Positions 16,622 to 25,720 are shown, counted from the first letter of the stretch. The stretch is DNA of 47,040 nt from Streptomyces niveus (GCF_001723055.1 NZ_MDCR01000125.1:1-47040), one strand, 5' to 3'. Notes: generated by a model not told the origin, from the letters alone. Numbers and translations are program-made.

Positions 16622-19072
16622 ATGGCCCGCCGCAGCACGAAGACCCCGCCGCCGGAGGACTTCGAGGAGAAGATCCTCGACATCGACGTGGTCGATGAAA
16701 TGCAGGGCTCCTTCCTTGAGTACGCGTACTCGGTGATCTACTCCCGTGCCCTGCCCGACGCCCGGGACGGCATGAAGCCGGTGCACCGCCGCATCGTGTA
16801 CCAGATGAACGAGATGGGCCTACGCCCCGACCGCGGCTATGTGAAGTGCGCCCGCGTCGTCGGCGAGGTGATGGGTAAATTGCACCCGCACGGGGACGCG
16901 TCGATCTACGACGCCCTCGTCCGGATGGCGCAGCCCTTCTCGATGCGGCTGCCGCTGGTCGACGGGCACGGCAACTTCGGCTCCCTCGGCAACGACGACC
17001 CGCCGGCCGCGATGCGGTACACGGAGTGCCGGATGGCTGACGCCACGTCACTGATGACGGAGTCGATCGACGAGGACACCGTCGATTTCCAGTCGAATTA
17101 CGACGGCCAGGAGCAAGAACCGGTCACGCTGCCCGCCGCGTACCCGAATCTGCTGGTCAACGGTGCCTCCGGGATCGCCGTCGGCATGGCGACGAACATG
17201 GCGCCGCACAATCTGGGCGAGGTCATCGCCGCCGCCCGGCATCTGATCAAGCACCCGGGCGCCGACCTGGACACGCTGATGCGGTACGTGCCGGGGCCCG
17301 ATCTGCCCACGGGTGGCCGGATCGTGGGCCTCCAGGGCATCAGGGACGCGTACGAGAACGGGCGCGGGACGTTCAAGATCCGCGCCACGGTCACCGTGGA
17401 GGACGTCACCGCCCGCCGCAAGGGCCTCGTCGTCACCGAACTGCCCTTCACCGTCGGCCCGGAGAAGGTGATCGCCAAGATCAAGGACCTGGTCTCGGCG
17501 AAGAAGCTGATGGGCATCGCCGACGTCAAGGACCTCACGGACCGGGCGCACGGGCTGCGTCTGGTCATCGAGATCAAGAACGGTTTCGTCCCCGAGGCGG
17601 TGCTGGAACAGCTGTACAAGCTGACGCCGATGGAGGAGACCTTCGGCATCAACAACGTGGCGCTGGTGGACGGTCAGCCGCTGACGCTGGGGCTGAAGGA
17701 GCTGCTGGAGGTCTATCTCGACCACCGGTTCACGGTGGTGCGCCGGCGCAGCGAGTTCCGCAGGACCAAGCGGCGCGACCGGCTGCACCTGGTCGAGGGG
17801 CTGCTCGTCGCGCTCATCGACATCGACGAGGTCATCCGCCTCATCCGGTCGAGCGACAACTCGGCGCAGGCCAAGGAGCGGTTGATCGAGCGCTTCTCGC
17901 TGAGCGACATCCAGACGCAGTACATCCTGGACACGCCGCTGCGCCGGCTCACCCGGTTCGACCGGATCGAGCTGGAGGGCGAGCGCGACCGGCTCAACGG
18001 GGAGATCGACGAGCTGACCGGGATCCTGGAGTCGGACGCCGAGCTGCGCAAGCTCGTCTCCGCCGAACTGGCCACGGTGGCGAAGAAGTTCGGCACGGAC
18101 CGGCGCACGGTGCTGCTGGAGTCGGGCAGTTCGCCGATCGCGGCGGTGCCGCTGGAGGTGGCCGACGACCCGTGCCGGGTGCTGCTGTCCTCCACCGGGC
18201 TGCTGGCGCGTACCGCCAACGGCGGGCCGCTGGGCAGCGGCGACGGCAAGCGGGTCAAGCACGACGTGATCGTCTCGGCCGTGCCGGCGACGGCGCGCGG
18301 CGAGGTCGGCGCGGTCACCTCGGCGGGACGGCTGCTGCGGATCTCCGTCATCGACCTGCCGCAGCTGCCCGACACGGCCTCGGCGCCGAATCTGGCGGGC
18401 GGGGCGCCGCTCGCGGAGTTCCTGACGCTGGAGCCCGACGAGGTGCTGGTCACGCTGACGACGCTGGACGAGTCGTCGCCGGGCCTGGCGCTGGGCACCC
18501 TCCAGGGAGTCGTCAAGCGGGTCGTCCCCGACTACCCGTCCAACAAGGACGAGTTGGAGGTCATCACCCTCAAGGAGGGCGACCGGGTGGTGGGCGCGGC
18601 CGAGCTGCGTACGGGCGAGGAGGACCTGGTCTTCATCACCTCCGACGCCCAACTGCTGCGCTACCAGGCCGCGCAGGTCAGGCCGCAGGGCCGGCCCGCC
18701 GGAGGCATGGCGGGCATCAAACTGACCGAGGGCGCCTCGGTGATCTCCTTCACGGCCGTCGACCCGGCGGGCGACGGGGTGGTCTACACGGTCGCGGGCT
18801 CGCACGGCACGCTGGACGACTCGGAGACGACGGCGAAGCTGACGCCGTTCGACCAGTATCCGCGCAAGGGGCGGGCCACCGGCGGGGTGCGCTGCCAGCG
18901 GTTCCTCAAGGGCGAGGATCTGCTGATCTTCGCCTGGGCGGGCGCTGCCCCGGCGCGGGCCGCGCTGAAGAACGGGTCGCCGGCGAAGCTGCCGGAGCCG
19001 GATCCGCGCAGGGACGGTTCGGGTACGCCGCCGCCGTCGGTCGTCGCCGTACTGGCCGGTCCGGCGAGCTGA
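16622..19072 (+). CDS. parC: DNA topoisomerase IV subunit A
   Basis: The breakage-reunion subunit of topoisomerase IV, which decatenates daughter chromosomes; 816 residues. The catalytic Tyr133 lies in AAMRYTECRM, the winged-helix and tower regions follow, and a C-terminal beta-pinwheel runs from about residue 500. No canonical GyrA box (QRRGGRG) is seen, which supports ParC over GyrA. At the quinolone-contact position matching E. coli GyrA Ser83/ParC Ser80 there is Ala93 (HPHGDASIYD), while the acidic Asp97 is kept. The start is ATG 16622 with GAAGGAG upstream. Its partner parE lies about 19 kb away at 38197-40323 on the other strand. It ends only 16 bases from the convergent GTPase gene, with no hairpin between them. 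Confidence 0.95.
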   Translation: MARRSTKTPPPEDFEEKILDIDVVDEMQGSFLEYAYSVIYSRALPDARDGMKPVHRRIVYQMNEMGLRPDRGYVKCARVVGEVMGKLHPHGDASIYDALVRMAQPFSMRLPLVDGHGNFGSLGNDDPPAAMRYTECRMADATSLMTESIDEDTVDFQSNYDGQEQEPVTLPAAYPNLLVNGASGIAVGMATNMAPHNLGEVIAAARHLIKHPGADLDTLMRYVPGPDLPTGGRIVGLQGIRDAYENGRGTFKIRATVTVEDVTARRKGLVVTELPFTVGPEKVIAKIKDLVSAKKLMGIADVKDLTDRAHGLRLVIEIKNGFVPEAVLEQLYKLTPMEETFGINNVALVDGQPLTLGLKELLEVYLDHRFTVVRRRSEFRRTKRRDRLHLVEGLLVALIDIDEVIRLIRSSDNSAQAKERLIERFSLSDIQTQYILDTPLRRLTRFDRIELEGERDRLNGEIDELTGILESDAELRKLVSAELATVAKKFGTDRRTVLLESGSSPIAAVPLEVADDPCRVLLSSTGLLARTANGGPLGSGDGKRVKHDVIVSAVPATARGEVGAVTSAGRLLRISVIDLPQLPDTASAPNLAGGAPLAEFLTLEPDEVLVTLTTLDESSPGLALGTLQGVVKRVVPDYPSNKDELEVITLKEGDRVVGAAELRTGEEDLVFITSDAQLLRYQAAQVRPQGRPAGGMAGIKLTEGASVISFTAVDPAGDGVVYTVAGSHGTLDDSETTAKLTPFDQYPRKGRATGGVRCQRFLKGEDLLIFAWAGAAPARAALKNGSPAKLPEPDPRRDGSGTPPPSVVAVLAGPAS

Positions 19073-19088
19073 CGTACGAGTTCGCCGC

Positions 19089-20210
19089 TCAGGCGGGGCC
19101 GGCGGCCTCCTCGGCCGCCGGCTCGGACCGTACGTAGCGCAGGACGCCCCACATGGCGGACTCGTCCGGCGCCGTCGCCGCCTCGGTCCCGGTGACGGCG
19201 CAGACCGTCAGTTCCTTCGCCAGGGCGTCGCGGTCGATGCCGGAGCCGATGAGGACGAGCTGGGTGCGGCGCTCGGTGCCGCGTGGCCAGGGCTCGGGGT
19301 AGAAGCGCAGGAAGCGGCCGACGGCGTGTACGGCGTAGCGGTTGCCGGGGTCGGCGGCGCCGAAGTCCACGAAGCCCTTGACCCGGTAGAGCCCTTCGGG
19401 CCGCGAGTCGAGGAAGGCCATGAGCCGGCGCGGGTCCATGGCGGCGGGTTCGTCGTACGACACGCTCTCGTACCCGGTGTGCGGGTGGTGCGCGTGCTCC
19501 CCGGCGTGCTCCCCCGCGTCCTCTCCCGTGTGGTCTTCGCCCTCGTCGGCCCTGAGGTCCTCGAACGAGAGCTGGCGGATCTTCTCGTCCTCGGCGGGCC
19601 GCGCGGCCGGGTCGAAGAGCAGGCCGGGGTCGATCCGCCCGTACGACGCGGAGACCACCGCCGCTCCGGGGCCGAGCGTCCCGATCACGCCGAGGACGCG
19701 TTCGTGTTCGGCGGGTGTCACGCGGTCGGTCTTGTTCAGGACGACGAGGTCGGCGATGGCGAGGTGCCGGTCGGTCTCGGGGTGCCGGTCGCGGGTGGCG
19801 TCGAACTCGGCCGCGTCCACGACCTGGACGAGCCCTCCGTACACCGTGCGCGGATTGTCGCCGGTGAGGATCATCCGGACAAGTTCCTGCGGCTCGGCGA
19901 GGCCGCTCGCCTCGATGACGATGAGGTCGATCCGCGCGGCGGGGCGACTGAGCCGCTCCAGATAGCCGTCGAGTTCGCTCGCGTCGACGGCGCAGCACAG
20001 ACAGCCGTTGCCGAGGGAGACCGTGGAGCCGACCTGGCCGGCGACGGTCATGGCGTCGATCTCGACGGCGCCGAAGTCGTTGACGACGACGGCGATACGG
20101 TTGCCGGCCCGCCGCCGCAGAAGGTGGTTGAGCAGGGTCGTCTTGCCCGAGCCGAGGAAGCCCGTGAGGACGACCACCGGAATCTGCCTGCCGGTCGTGC
20201 TCGGGTTCAA
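19089..20210 (-). CDS. CobW/COG0523 family GTPase (metal chaperone-like)
   Basis: A 373-residue G3E GTPase of the COG0523 group, proposed to deliver zinc or another metal to client proteins. Walker A is GFLGSGKTT (residues 17-25), the metal-binding GNGCLCC motif is at 66-72, NKTD gives guanine specificity, and the CobW C-terminal domain covers about 280-370. A His/Glu-rich insert (EDHTGEDAGEHAGEHAHH) before that domain is a likely metal-binding loop. The start is TTG 20210: AAGGGAG lies 7 bases upstream, and no ATG or GTG exists in frame before the Walker A strand. No clear Zur box was found upstream. Which metal it handles is open. Confidence 0.87.
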   Translation of the reverse strand: MNPSTTGRQIPVVVLTGFLGSGKTTLLNHLLRRRAGNRIAVVVNDFGAVEIDAMTVAGQVGSTVSLGNGCLCCAVDASELDGYLERLSRPAARIDLIVIEASGLAEPQELVRMILTGDNPRTVYGGLVQVVDAAEFDATRDRHPETDRHLAIADLVVLNKTDRVTPAEHERVLGVIGTLGPGAAVVSASYGRIDPGLLFDPAARPAEDEKIRQLSFEDLRADEGEDHTGEDAGEHAGEHAHHPHTGYESVSYDEPAAMDPRRLMAFLDSRPEGLYRVKGFVDFGAADPGNRYAVHAVGRFLRFYPEPWPRGTERRTQLVLIGSGIDRDALAKELTVCAVTGTEAATAPDESAMWGVLRYVRSEPAAEEAAGPA

Positions 20211-20244
20211 GTCCGTGCTCCCTTTCCCGCGGCCGGGCAGGACC

Positions 20245-20284
20245 GTGCGCCTGCCCGCTCCAGGATAGGAGCGGGCAGGCGCAC
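20245..20284 (-). terminator. Terminator of the alpha-glucan ABC/alpha-glucosidase operon
   Basis: A perfect 17-base inverted repeat, arms 20245-20261 and 20268-20284, with a 6-base loop. It sits just past the alpha-glucosidase stop and before the GTPase start, so it insulates the two. Confidence 0.92.
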
Positions 20285-20341
20285 CCGAGTGACGGGTCCG
20301 GCCTGCTCCGGGGGCTCGGGGCGGGCGGTTCGGCCGCGGGG

Positions 20342-21976
20342 TCAGCTCCGCAGCCAGGCCGCGGTGTCCTGCGGCAGCCTCCCCTCGTCGTCCAGGGGGC
20401 CGCTGGTGAGCAGAACGCTGGTGTGACCGGGCAGCTCCGTGGGGGGCCCGGCGAGGTTGACGACGCAGATCAGGCCGTCGTGACGGGCGAAGGACAGTAC
20501 GCCGGGACCGGACGGCAGCCAGGTCAGCGGCGCCTCGGCCGCCTCCCCCGACGCCCGGACCACGGCGAATCCGGGCTCCGTACGGCGCAGCCGCAGCGCC
20601 TCCCGGTAGAGGCTGAGCATCGAGTCCGGATCGCCGGTCTGGAGGTCCGCGGCGTACTTCGCCCAGGACTCCGGCTGCGGCAGCCACGGTTCGGTGTCCC
20701 CGCCGAAGCCGGCGTACGGCGCGTCGGCCGTCCAGGGCAGCGGTACGCGGCACCCGTCCCGGCCCGGATCCGTACCGCCGGACCGGAAGTGCATCGGGTC
20801 CTCGATGCGCTCACGGGGGATGTCGGCCTCGGGCAGGCCCAGTTCCTCGCCCTGGTAGACGTACACGGCTCCGGGCAGCGCCAGCGAGAGCAGCGCGGCG
20901 GCGCGCGCCCGTCTGGTGCCCAGCTCCAGGTCGGTCGGGGTCCCGAAGGTCTTGGCGGCGAAGTCGAAGCCGGTGTCCTCGCGGCCGTACCGGGTCACGG
21001 TGCGGGTGACGTCGTGGTTGGCGAGCACCCAGGTGGCGGGGGCGCCGACCGGCGCGTGCTCGGCGAGCGTGTCGTCGACGGATGCCCGCAGCAGGTCCGC
21101 GTCCCAGGGGCAGGACATGAAGCCGAGGTTGAAGGCGGTGTGCAGTTCGTCGGGGCGCAGATAGCGGGCGAAGCGCTCGGCGTCGGGCAGCCAGACCTCA
21201 CCGACGAAGATGCCGCCGTACTCGTCGGCGATGGCGCGCCAGGAGCGGTAGATGTCATGGAGTTCGTCGCGGTCCACGAAGGGGTGGGGGTCGGTGCCCG
21301 GCGTGAAGTCGGGCAGGGCGGGGTCCTTGGCGGGCAGGACGGCCGAGTCGATGCGTACGCCCGCCACGCCCCGGTCGAACCAGAAGCGCAGCACGTCCTC
21401 GTGCTCGCGGCGGACCGCCGGGTGGGCCCAGTTGAGGTCGGGCTGTCCGGTGGCGAACAGGTGCAGATACCAGTCGCCGTCGTCCAGCCGGGTCCAGGGG
21501 ACGCCGCCGAACTCGGACACCCAGTTGTTCGGGGGGAGTTCGCCGTCCGTGCCGCGTCCCTGACGGAAGTGGAACAGCTCGCGCTCGGGGCTGCCCGGTC
21601 CGGCCGCCAGGGCCGCCTTGAACCAGACGTGCTGGTCGGAGACATGGTTGGGCACGACGTCGACGATCGTACGGATGCCCAGTTCACGGGCCTCGGCGAT
21701 CAGTTTCTCGGCCTCGGCGAGGGTGCCGAAGGCCGGGTCGATGGTGCGGTAGTCGGCCACGTCGTATCCGCCGTCGGCGAGCGGCGAGAGATACCAGGGG
21801 GTGAACCACAGCGCTTCCACGCCCAGTTCCACGAGATACGGCAGCCTGGACCGCACGCCGGCGAGATCGCCGGTGCCGTCGCCGTCGCCGTCGGCGAAGC
21901 TGCGTACATAGACCTGGTAGATGGCGGCGTCGCGCCACCATTCGACGGTGGCCTCGGCCGGCTGGTTGGCTGCCAC
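20342..21976 (-). CDS. aglA: Cytoplasmic GH13 alpha-glucosidase
   Basis: A 544-residue GH13 enzyme that should hydrolyse imported alpha-gluco-oligosaccharides. Visible conserved regions: DVVPNHV (region I, 106-112), GVRIDSA with nucleophile Asp210, FVGEVW with acid/base Glu260, and LANHDVTR with Asp322. Region V reads QPDLNW (178-183), the form typical of the oligo-1,6-glucosidase subgroup. However, the residue after the nucleophile is Ser rather than the Val linked to alpha-1,6 specificity, so linkage preference is uncertain. No signal peptide. The start is GTG 21976 after GAAAGGA. It is the last gene of the minus-strand operon with the two permeases and binding protein, and ends at a strong terminator. 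The symbol follows agl-type operons and is tentative. Confidence 0.88.
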   Translation of the reverse strand: MAANQPAEATVEWWRDAAIYQVYVRSFADGDGDGTGDLAGVRSRLPYLVELGVEALWFTPWYLSPLADGGYDVADYRTIDPAFGTLAEAEKLIAEARELGIRTIVDVVPNHVSDQHVWFKAALAAGPGSPERELFHFRQGRGTDGELPPNNWVSEFGGVPWTRLDDGDWYLHLFATGQPDLNWAHPAVRREHEDVLRFWFDRGVAGVRIDSAVLPAKDPALPDFTPGTDPHPFVDRDELHDIYRSWRAIADEYGGIFVGEVWLPDAERFARYLRPDELHTAFNLGFMSCPWDADLLRASVDDTLAEHAPVGAPATWVLANHDVTRTVTRYGREDTGFDFAAKTFGTPTDLELGTRRARAAALLSLALPGAVYVYQGEELGLPEADIPRERIEDPMHFRSGGTDPGRDGCRVPLPWTADAPYAGFGGDTEPWLPQPESWAKYAADLQTGDPDSMLSLYREALRLRRTEPGFAVVRASGEAAEAPLTWLPSGPGVLSFARHDGLICVVNLAGPPTELPGHTSVLLTSGPLDDEGRLPQDTAAWLRS

Positions 21977-22003
21977 GTGACGGTCCTTTCGGGCAGGTGG
22001 GGA

Positions 22004-22058
22004 CTCCGCCGCCGGCCCCCGGTCGACGGGGCGCTGGATGGGTGAGCCGGCGGCGGAG
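22004..22058 (-). other. Intercistronic inverted repeat between the MalG-like and GH13 genes
   Basis: Perfect 13-base arms at 22004-22016 and 22046-22058 are separated by 29 bases, inside the 120-base gap between two genes of the operon. It may be a partial terminator or an mRNA-stability element. Confidence 0.45.
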
Positions 22059-22096
22059 CGCTTGGGGAGTTGATCGGACGGGGGCGGAGAGGACGA

Positions 22097-23026
22097 TCAG
22101 CCCTTCAGGCCGCCCGCGGTCAGACCGCTCATGATGTTGCGCTGGAAGAGCAGGAAGATGAGCAGCGTCGGGACCGACGCGATGGTGAGCGCGGCGATCA
22201 GGACGTTCTCCGGTACACCGCTGGCGAGCGAGTAGATGCCCACGTTCAGCGTCTGTTTGCTCGGGTCGGGCAGGGTCAGCATCGGCCAGAGGAAGTCCTT
22301 CCAGACGCCCACGACCGCGAAGATCGACACGACTCCGAGGATCGGCCGGGAGATCGGCAGCACCACGGATCTCAGGGTGCGCGTCGCCGACGCCCCGTCG
22401 ATGGCCGCCGCGTCCAGCAGCTCCCGGGGGATCGAGTCGAAGAATCTCTTGAGCAGGAAGATGTTGAAGGCGTTGGTGACCGACGGCAGCCAGATCGCCC
22501 AGGGCGAGTTGAGCAGATTCCGTTCGAAGATCGGTACGTCGAGCACCGTCAGGTACTGCGGTACGACGAGGACGGTCGCCGGGATCATCAGCGTCATCAG
22601 CATCAGGCCGAGGATGGCCTTGCCGAAGACGGGCCGCAGTTTGGAGAGCGAGTACGCGGCGGCCACGTCGAAGATCAGCTGGAAGGCGAGCGCGCCGAAC
22701 GCGTAGTACAGGGTGTTGAAGAGCAGCTTGGCCAGGTCCATGACCTTCCAGGCCTGCTCGTAGTTCTCCGGATGCAGCGAGGTGGGGAAGGCCGTCGGGG
22801 GGCTCTGCACCACTTCCTGCGTGGTCTTGAGTCCGCCGGTGACCATCCAGTAGAGCGGCCCGAGGAAGACCAGGGTGAAGACGACGACCACCAGGGCGAA
22901 GACGATCCAGTAGAGCGTCCTGCCGCGGGATCTGCCCAGTTGGGCCGGTGAGATCAGGGTCCGCGGGCGGGCGACCTCGACGGTGGCGGCCCGCTTGCGC
23001 CGCGGTACGAGCGTGTTCGCTGTCAT
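22097..23026 (-). CDS. Carbohydrate ABC transporter permease, MalG-like
   Basis: A 309-residue inner-membrane permease with six predicted helices (first at about 42-64, WIVFALVVVVFTLVFLGPLYW). The ATPase-docking EAA loop reads ELLDAAAIDGASATRTLRSVV (cut; about 200-222). It pairs with the MalF-like protein to move oligosaccharide delivered by the lipoprotein. ATG 23026 is chosen (MTANTLVPRR) with GGGGAGAGAAAGG before it; the start follows the MalF stop by 14 bases. No ATPase gene accompanies the pair; in Streptomyces the shared ATPase MsiK usually energises such transporters. Confidence 0.92.
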   Translation of the reverse strand: MTANTLVPRRKRAATVEVARPRTLISPAQLGRSRGRTLYWIVFALVVVVFTLVFLGPLYWMVTGGLKTTQEVVQSPPTAFPTSLHPENYEQAWKVMDLAKLLFNTLYYAFGALAFQLIFDVAAAYSLSKLRPVFGKAILGLMLMTLMIPATVLVVPQYLTVLDVPIFERNLLNSPWAIWLPSVTNAFNIFLLKRFFDSIPRELLDAAAIDGASATRTLRSVVLPISRPILGVVSIFAVVGVWKDFLWPMLTLPDPSKQTLNVGIYSLASGVPENVLIAALTIASVPTLLIFLLFQRNIMSGLTAGGLKG

Positions 23027-23040
23027 GCCTTTCTCTCCCC

Positions 23041-24006
23041 TCACTCGTCTTCGCCGCTGCGGCTGAGTCGCACGTACACCGCGGAGAAGGCCGCGAGGAT
23101 GACGAGCAGGACGAGTCCGAGTGCCGCCGCGCTGCCGTAGTTGTTGAAGTTGAACGCGTACTGGTAGATGAGATAGACGACCGTCGTCGTCGATCCTTCG
23201 GGGCCCGCCCCGTTGGTGAGCAGGAACGGTTCGGTGAATACCTGCATCGTCGCGATGATCTGCATGAGCAGCATCAGCGAGAGGATGAGTTTGGTCTGCG
23301 GGATGGTGACGTGCCAGATCTTGCGGAGGATTCCCGCGCCGTCGAGTTCGGCGGCCTCGTACAGCTCACCGGGGATTCCCTGGAGCGCGGCGAGATAGAT
23401 GAGGGTGGCGCCGCCCATGTTCATCCACGTCGCCGCGATGACCACGGAGAGCATGGCGGTGTCGGTGTCCTGGAGCCACTGCTGTGCGGGGAGTCCGAAG
23501 ACTTCCAGGATGCGGTTGAACAGGCCGTATCCGGGGTCGTAGAAGTACTTGAAGAGCAGCACGGAGGCGACCGGCGGCAGCATGACGGGGAGATAGACGA
23601 GCAGCCGCAGATATCCCTGGCCGTGCCGGAATTCGTTGATGATGACGGCGATGACGAACGGGACGATGAATCCCAGCAGCAGCGCGAGCACGGTGAAGAG
23701 CAGTGTGTTGCGCCATGCCTGCCAGAAGGCGGGGTCGTTGAAGATGTACGTGAGGTTGGACCAGCCGGCCCAGGTGGTCTCCCCGTTCTCGTTCTTCTGG
23801 AAGGCCAGGATGAATTCCCTGACCATCGGATACCAGGAGAAGAACGAGAAGCAGAGTACGGCTCCGATCAGAAACCCGTGCGCCGAGAGATTGCGGCGTA
23901 CGGACCGGAGGAACTCCTCGCGGGCGGAGTCCGTCCGGGTGGAGCCGGGGCGTCGTCCGGGGCTCGGCTCTCTCGCCTCGCTCTTGGACAGGGTGGGGGC
24001 CGACAT
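23041..24006 (-). CDS. Carbohydrate ABC transporter permease, MalF-like
   Basis: A 321-residue membrane protein with six helices (first at about 45-62, GFLIGAVLCFSFFSWYP) and the EAA loop GELYEAAELDGAGILRKIWH. It partners the MalG-like protein encoded 14 bases downstream. The N-terminal 40 residues are polar and Arg/Ser-rich, in the cytoplasm. The start is ATG 24006 with GAGGAGAGA upstream. An 85-base gap with a stable hairpin separates it from the upstream binding-protein gene, the usual position for a device that gives more binding protein than permease. Confidence 0.92.
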   Translation of the reverse strand: MSAPTLSKSEAREPSPGRRPGSTRTDSAREEFLRSVRRNLSAHGFLIGAVLCFSFFSWYPMVREFILAFQKNENGETTWAGWSNLTYIFNDPAFWQAWRNTLLFTVLALLLGFIVPFVIAVIINEFRHGQGYLRLLVYLPVMLPPVASVLLFKYFYDPGYGLFNRILEVFGLPAQQWLQDTDTAMLSVVIAATWMNMGGATLIYLAALQGIPGELYEAAELDGAGILRKIWHVTIPQTKLILSLMLLMQIIATMQVFTEPFLLTNGAGPEGSTTTVVYLIYQYAFNFNNYGSAAALGLVLLVILAAFSAVYVRLSRSGEDE

Positions 24007-24053
24007 GGTCTCTCCTCGGTGCCGGTGCGCAGACTCGTTGACTCACGGTCGGG

Positions 24054-24084
24054 GCGGGACCGGGTCCGCGTGACCCGGTCCCGC
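24054..24084 (-). terminator. Intercistronic hairpin between binding-protein and permease genes (attenuator/stabiliser)
   Basis: A perfect 13-base inverted repeat, arms 24054-24066 and 24072-24084, with a 5-base loop. It starts 8 bases after the binding-protein stop. It is probably a partial terminator or 3'-end stabiliser, because the operon clearly continues. Confidence 0.7.
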
Positions 24085-24091
24085 GCGTCCG

Positions 24092-25513
24092 TTACTGCGT
24101 CGCCAGGACTTGGTTGACCTGCTGCTCGGCGGTCGAGAGCAGCTTGTCGACGTCCGCGTCCTTGTTGGTCAGCACGCCCGACATCGCGACGTCGAGGATC
24201 TTGTAGATCTCCTGCGCCTTCGGCGGCTCGGCCTTGCCCTTGACGGGGTTGTCCATGAAGGGCTTGAAGTTCTCGACCGGCATCGTGGCGTGCTCGCTGC
24301 GCAGCGCGTCGTCCTTCGTCTTGGACTCACCGAGCCAGAAGTTGGGCTGCGGCAGTCCGACGGGGAGCTTGTCGGTCTTGGTGCGGTCCCACTCGAACTG
24401 GCCCTTGCCCGGGGTGAGGAACTTGAAGTTCTGCCAGGCGATGGCGGCCTTGATCTTGTCGGGCGAACTGCCCTTCTTGATCATGTAGTTGTTGCCGCCG
24501 AAGAGGGTCGCCTTGGCGCCGGGGATCGGGCCCATGCCGAAGTTCTCGTACTTCGCGCCGAGTTGCTGGACCATGTAGGTGATGTCGTCGGGCGCGGCGA
24601 GGAACATGCCCAGCTTGTCGGTGGCTATCTGCTTCTGGAGGTCACCCCACTTGAGCAGCTGGGTCTTGCCCATGCTGTCGTCGTCCCAGCGCATGGTGCG
24701 CAGGTTCTCCAGGACCTGCTTGCCCAGGTCGGTGTTGAACGCGGCCTTCTTGCCCGTCGCGTCGACGACGTCGCCGCCGAGTCCGTAGATCGACGCGGTG
24801 AAGTGCCAGCCGCCGTTGTTGCCGGCGCTGTACTCGCCGAATCCGGAGACGCCGCCGCCGATCCCGGCGATCTTGTCCGAGGCGGTACGGACCTCCTCCC
24901 AGGTGGTGGGAGGCGAGTTGGGGTCGAGTCCGGCCTGCTCGAAGAGTTTCCGGTTGATCAGCAGACCCATGGTGTAGTTGCTGGTCGGCAGGCCGTAGAG
25001 CTTGCCGTCCTTCTTCAGCACGTCCAGCACGTTGGGGTCGATGTCCTTCAGCGCGGGCACGGACTTGTCGTTGACGTACGCGGAGATGTCCTCGGCGCCG
25101 TCGTTGTCCAGGACCTGCTGGAGGTCGGTGAAGTAGGTGTAGTAGACGTCGGGCTGGGACTTCGCCTTGAGCATCGCGGTGAAGCGCGGCGGCTCCAGGC
25201 ACTGGCCCGGCGTGGACTTCCCGTTGATCTTGACGTTCGGGTACGTCTTGTTGAACTCCTTGACGTCCTCGTTCCACTCCTTCAGCTCCGCGGCCTTCGC
25301 GGCCGGCGGCATGCAGTCGATCGAGAGTGTCACCTTGGCCTTCGGGTCCAACGGCGCTGACGGGTCGGACGACCCGCCGCCGGAGTCGCCGTCGTCGTCG
25401 CTGCTGCTGCTGCTCGTGCCGCAGGCGGCGAGAGTCAGGCTGAGCACGGTGACAAGGGCGGCCGCGGCGGTGCGGTCGATACGGCGATTACGGCGGAACC
25501 CAGCACTTCTCAT
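24092..25513 (-). CDS. Sugar-binding lipoprotein of a carbohydrate ABC transporter
   Basis: A 473-residue extracellular solute-binding protein (family 1). The lipoprotein signal peptide is residues 1-30, with lipobox LTLAAC and lipidated Cys31. A Ser/Asp/Gly-rich tether (32-55) follows, then the two-lobed binding fold (KVTLSIDC..., SQPDVYYTYFTDLQ..., GLLINRKLFEQAGLDPN...). It catches an oligosaccharide outside the cell and hands it to the two permeases. From the neighbourhood the ligand is probably an alpha-gluco-oligosaccharide. ATG 25513 is chosen for the GAAGGGG about 7 bases upstream and the well-formed signal peptide. First gene of the transporter operon. Confidence 0.92.
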   Translation of the reverse strand: MRSAGFRRNRRIDRTAAAALVTVLSLTLAACGTSSSSSDDDGDSGGGSSDPSAPLDPKAKVTLSIDCMPPAAKAAELKEWNEDVKEFNKTYPNVKINGKSTPGQCLEPPRFTAMLKAKSQPDVYYTYFTDLQQVLDNDGAEDISAYVNDKSVPALKDIDPNVLDVLKKDGKLYGLPTSNYTMGLLINRKLFEQAGLDPNSPPTTWEEVRTASDKIAGIGGGVSGFGEYSAGNNGGWHFTASIYGLGGDVVDATGKKAAFNTDLGKQVLENLRTMRWDDDSMGKTQLLKWGDLQKQIATDKLGMFLAAPDDITYMVQQLGAKYENFGMGPIPGAKATLFGGNNYMIKKGSSPDKIKAAIAWQNFKFLTPGKGQFEWDRTKTDKLPVGLPQPNFWLGESKTKDDALRSEHATMPVENFKPFMDNPVKGKAEPPKAQEIYKILDVAMSGVLTNKDADVDKLLSTAEQQVNQVLATQ

Positions 25514-25601
25514 CGATGGTCCCCTTCGGGCATGAGCGTGGAAGGCCCACGGCTGAAACTCTGCCGGGGCGCGGCACACTCAACCACCGTCGACAGGAGA
25601 C

Positions 25602-25615
25602 CGCAAGATCTCGCG
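25602..25615. promoter_or_regulatory. Candidate LacI-type operator upstream of the binding-protein gene
   Basis: CGCAAGATCTCGCG is a 14-base near-palindrome (6 of 7 pairs) about 90 bases before the binding-protein start. Related GCAAG/GCAAA units recur before lacI. A role as target of the adjacent LacI protein is inference; the centre is AT rather than the CG usual for this family. Confidence 0.35.
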
Positions 25616-25720
25616 CCGTTTTCGTAAAAGTTTGACAGCCTTCCGCATCGGTCATGACCCGCGCGGGGGGCCGGAGTTGGACAGGGCGGGATTTGTCTGA
25701 CAGCACCCCCGGAACGGCCG

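Noticed and set aside
17048..18805. 585-codon minus-strand open frame inside parC
   Set aside because: Shadow of parC; composition is Arg/Gln/Asp/His-rich with no motif, and parC is unambiguous on the plus strand.
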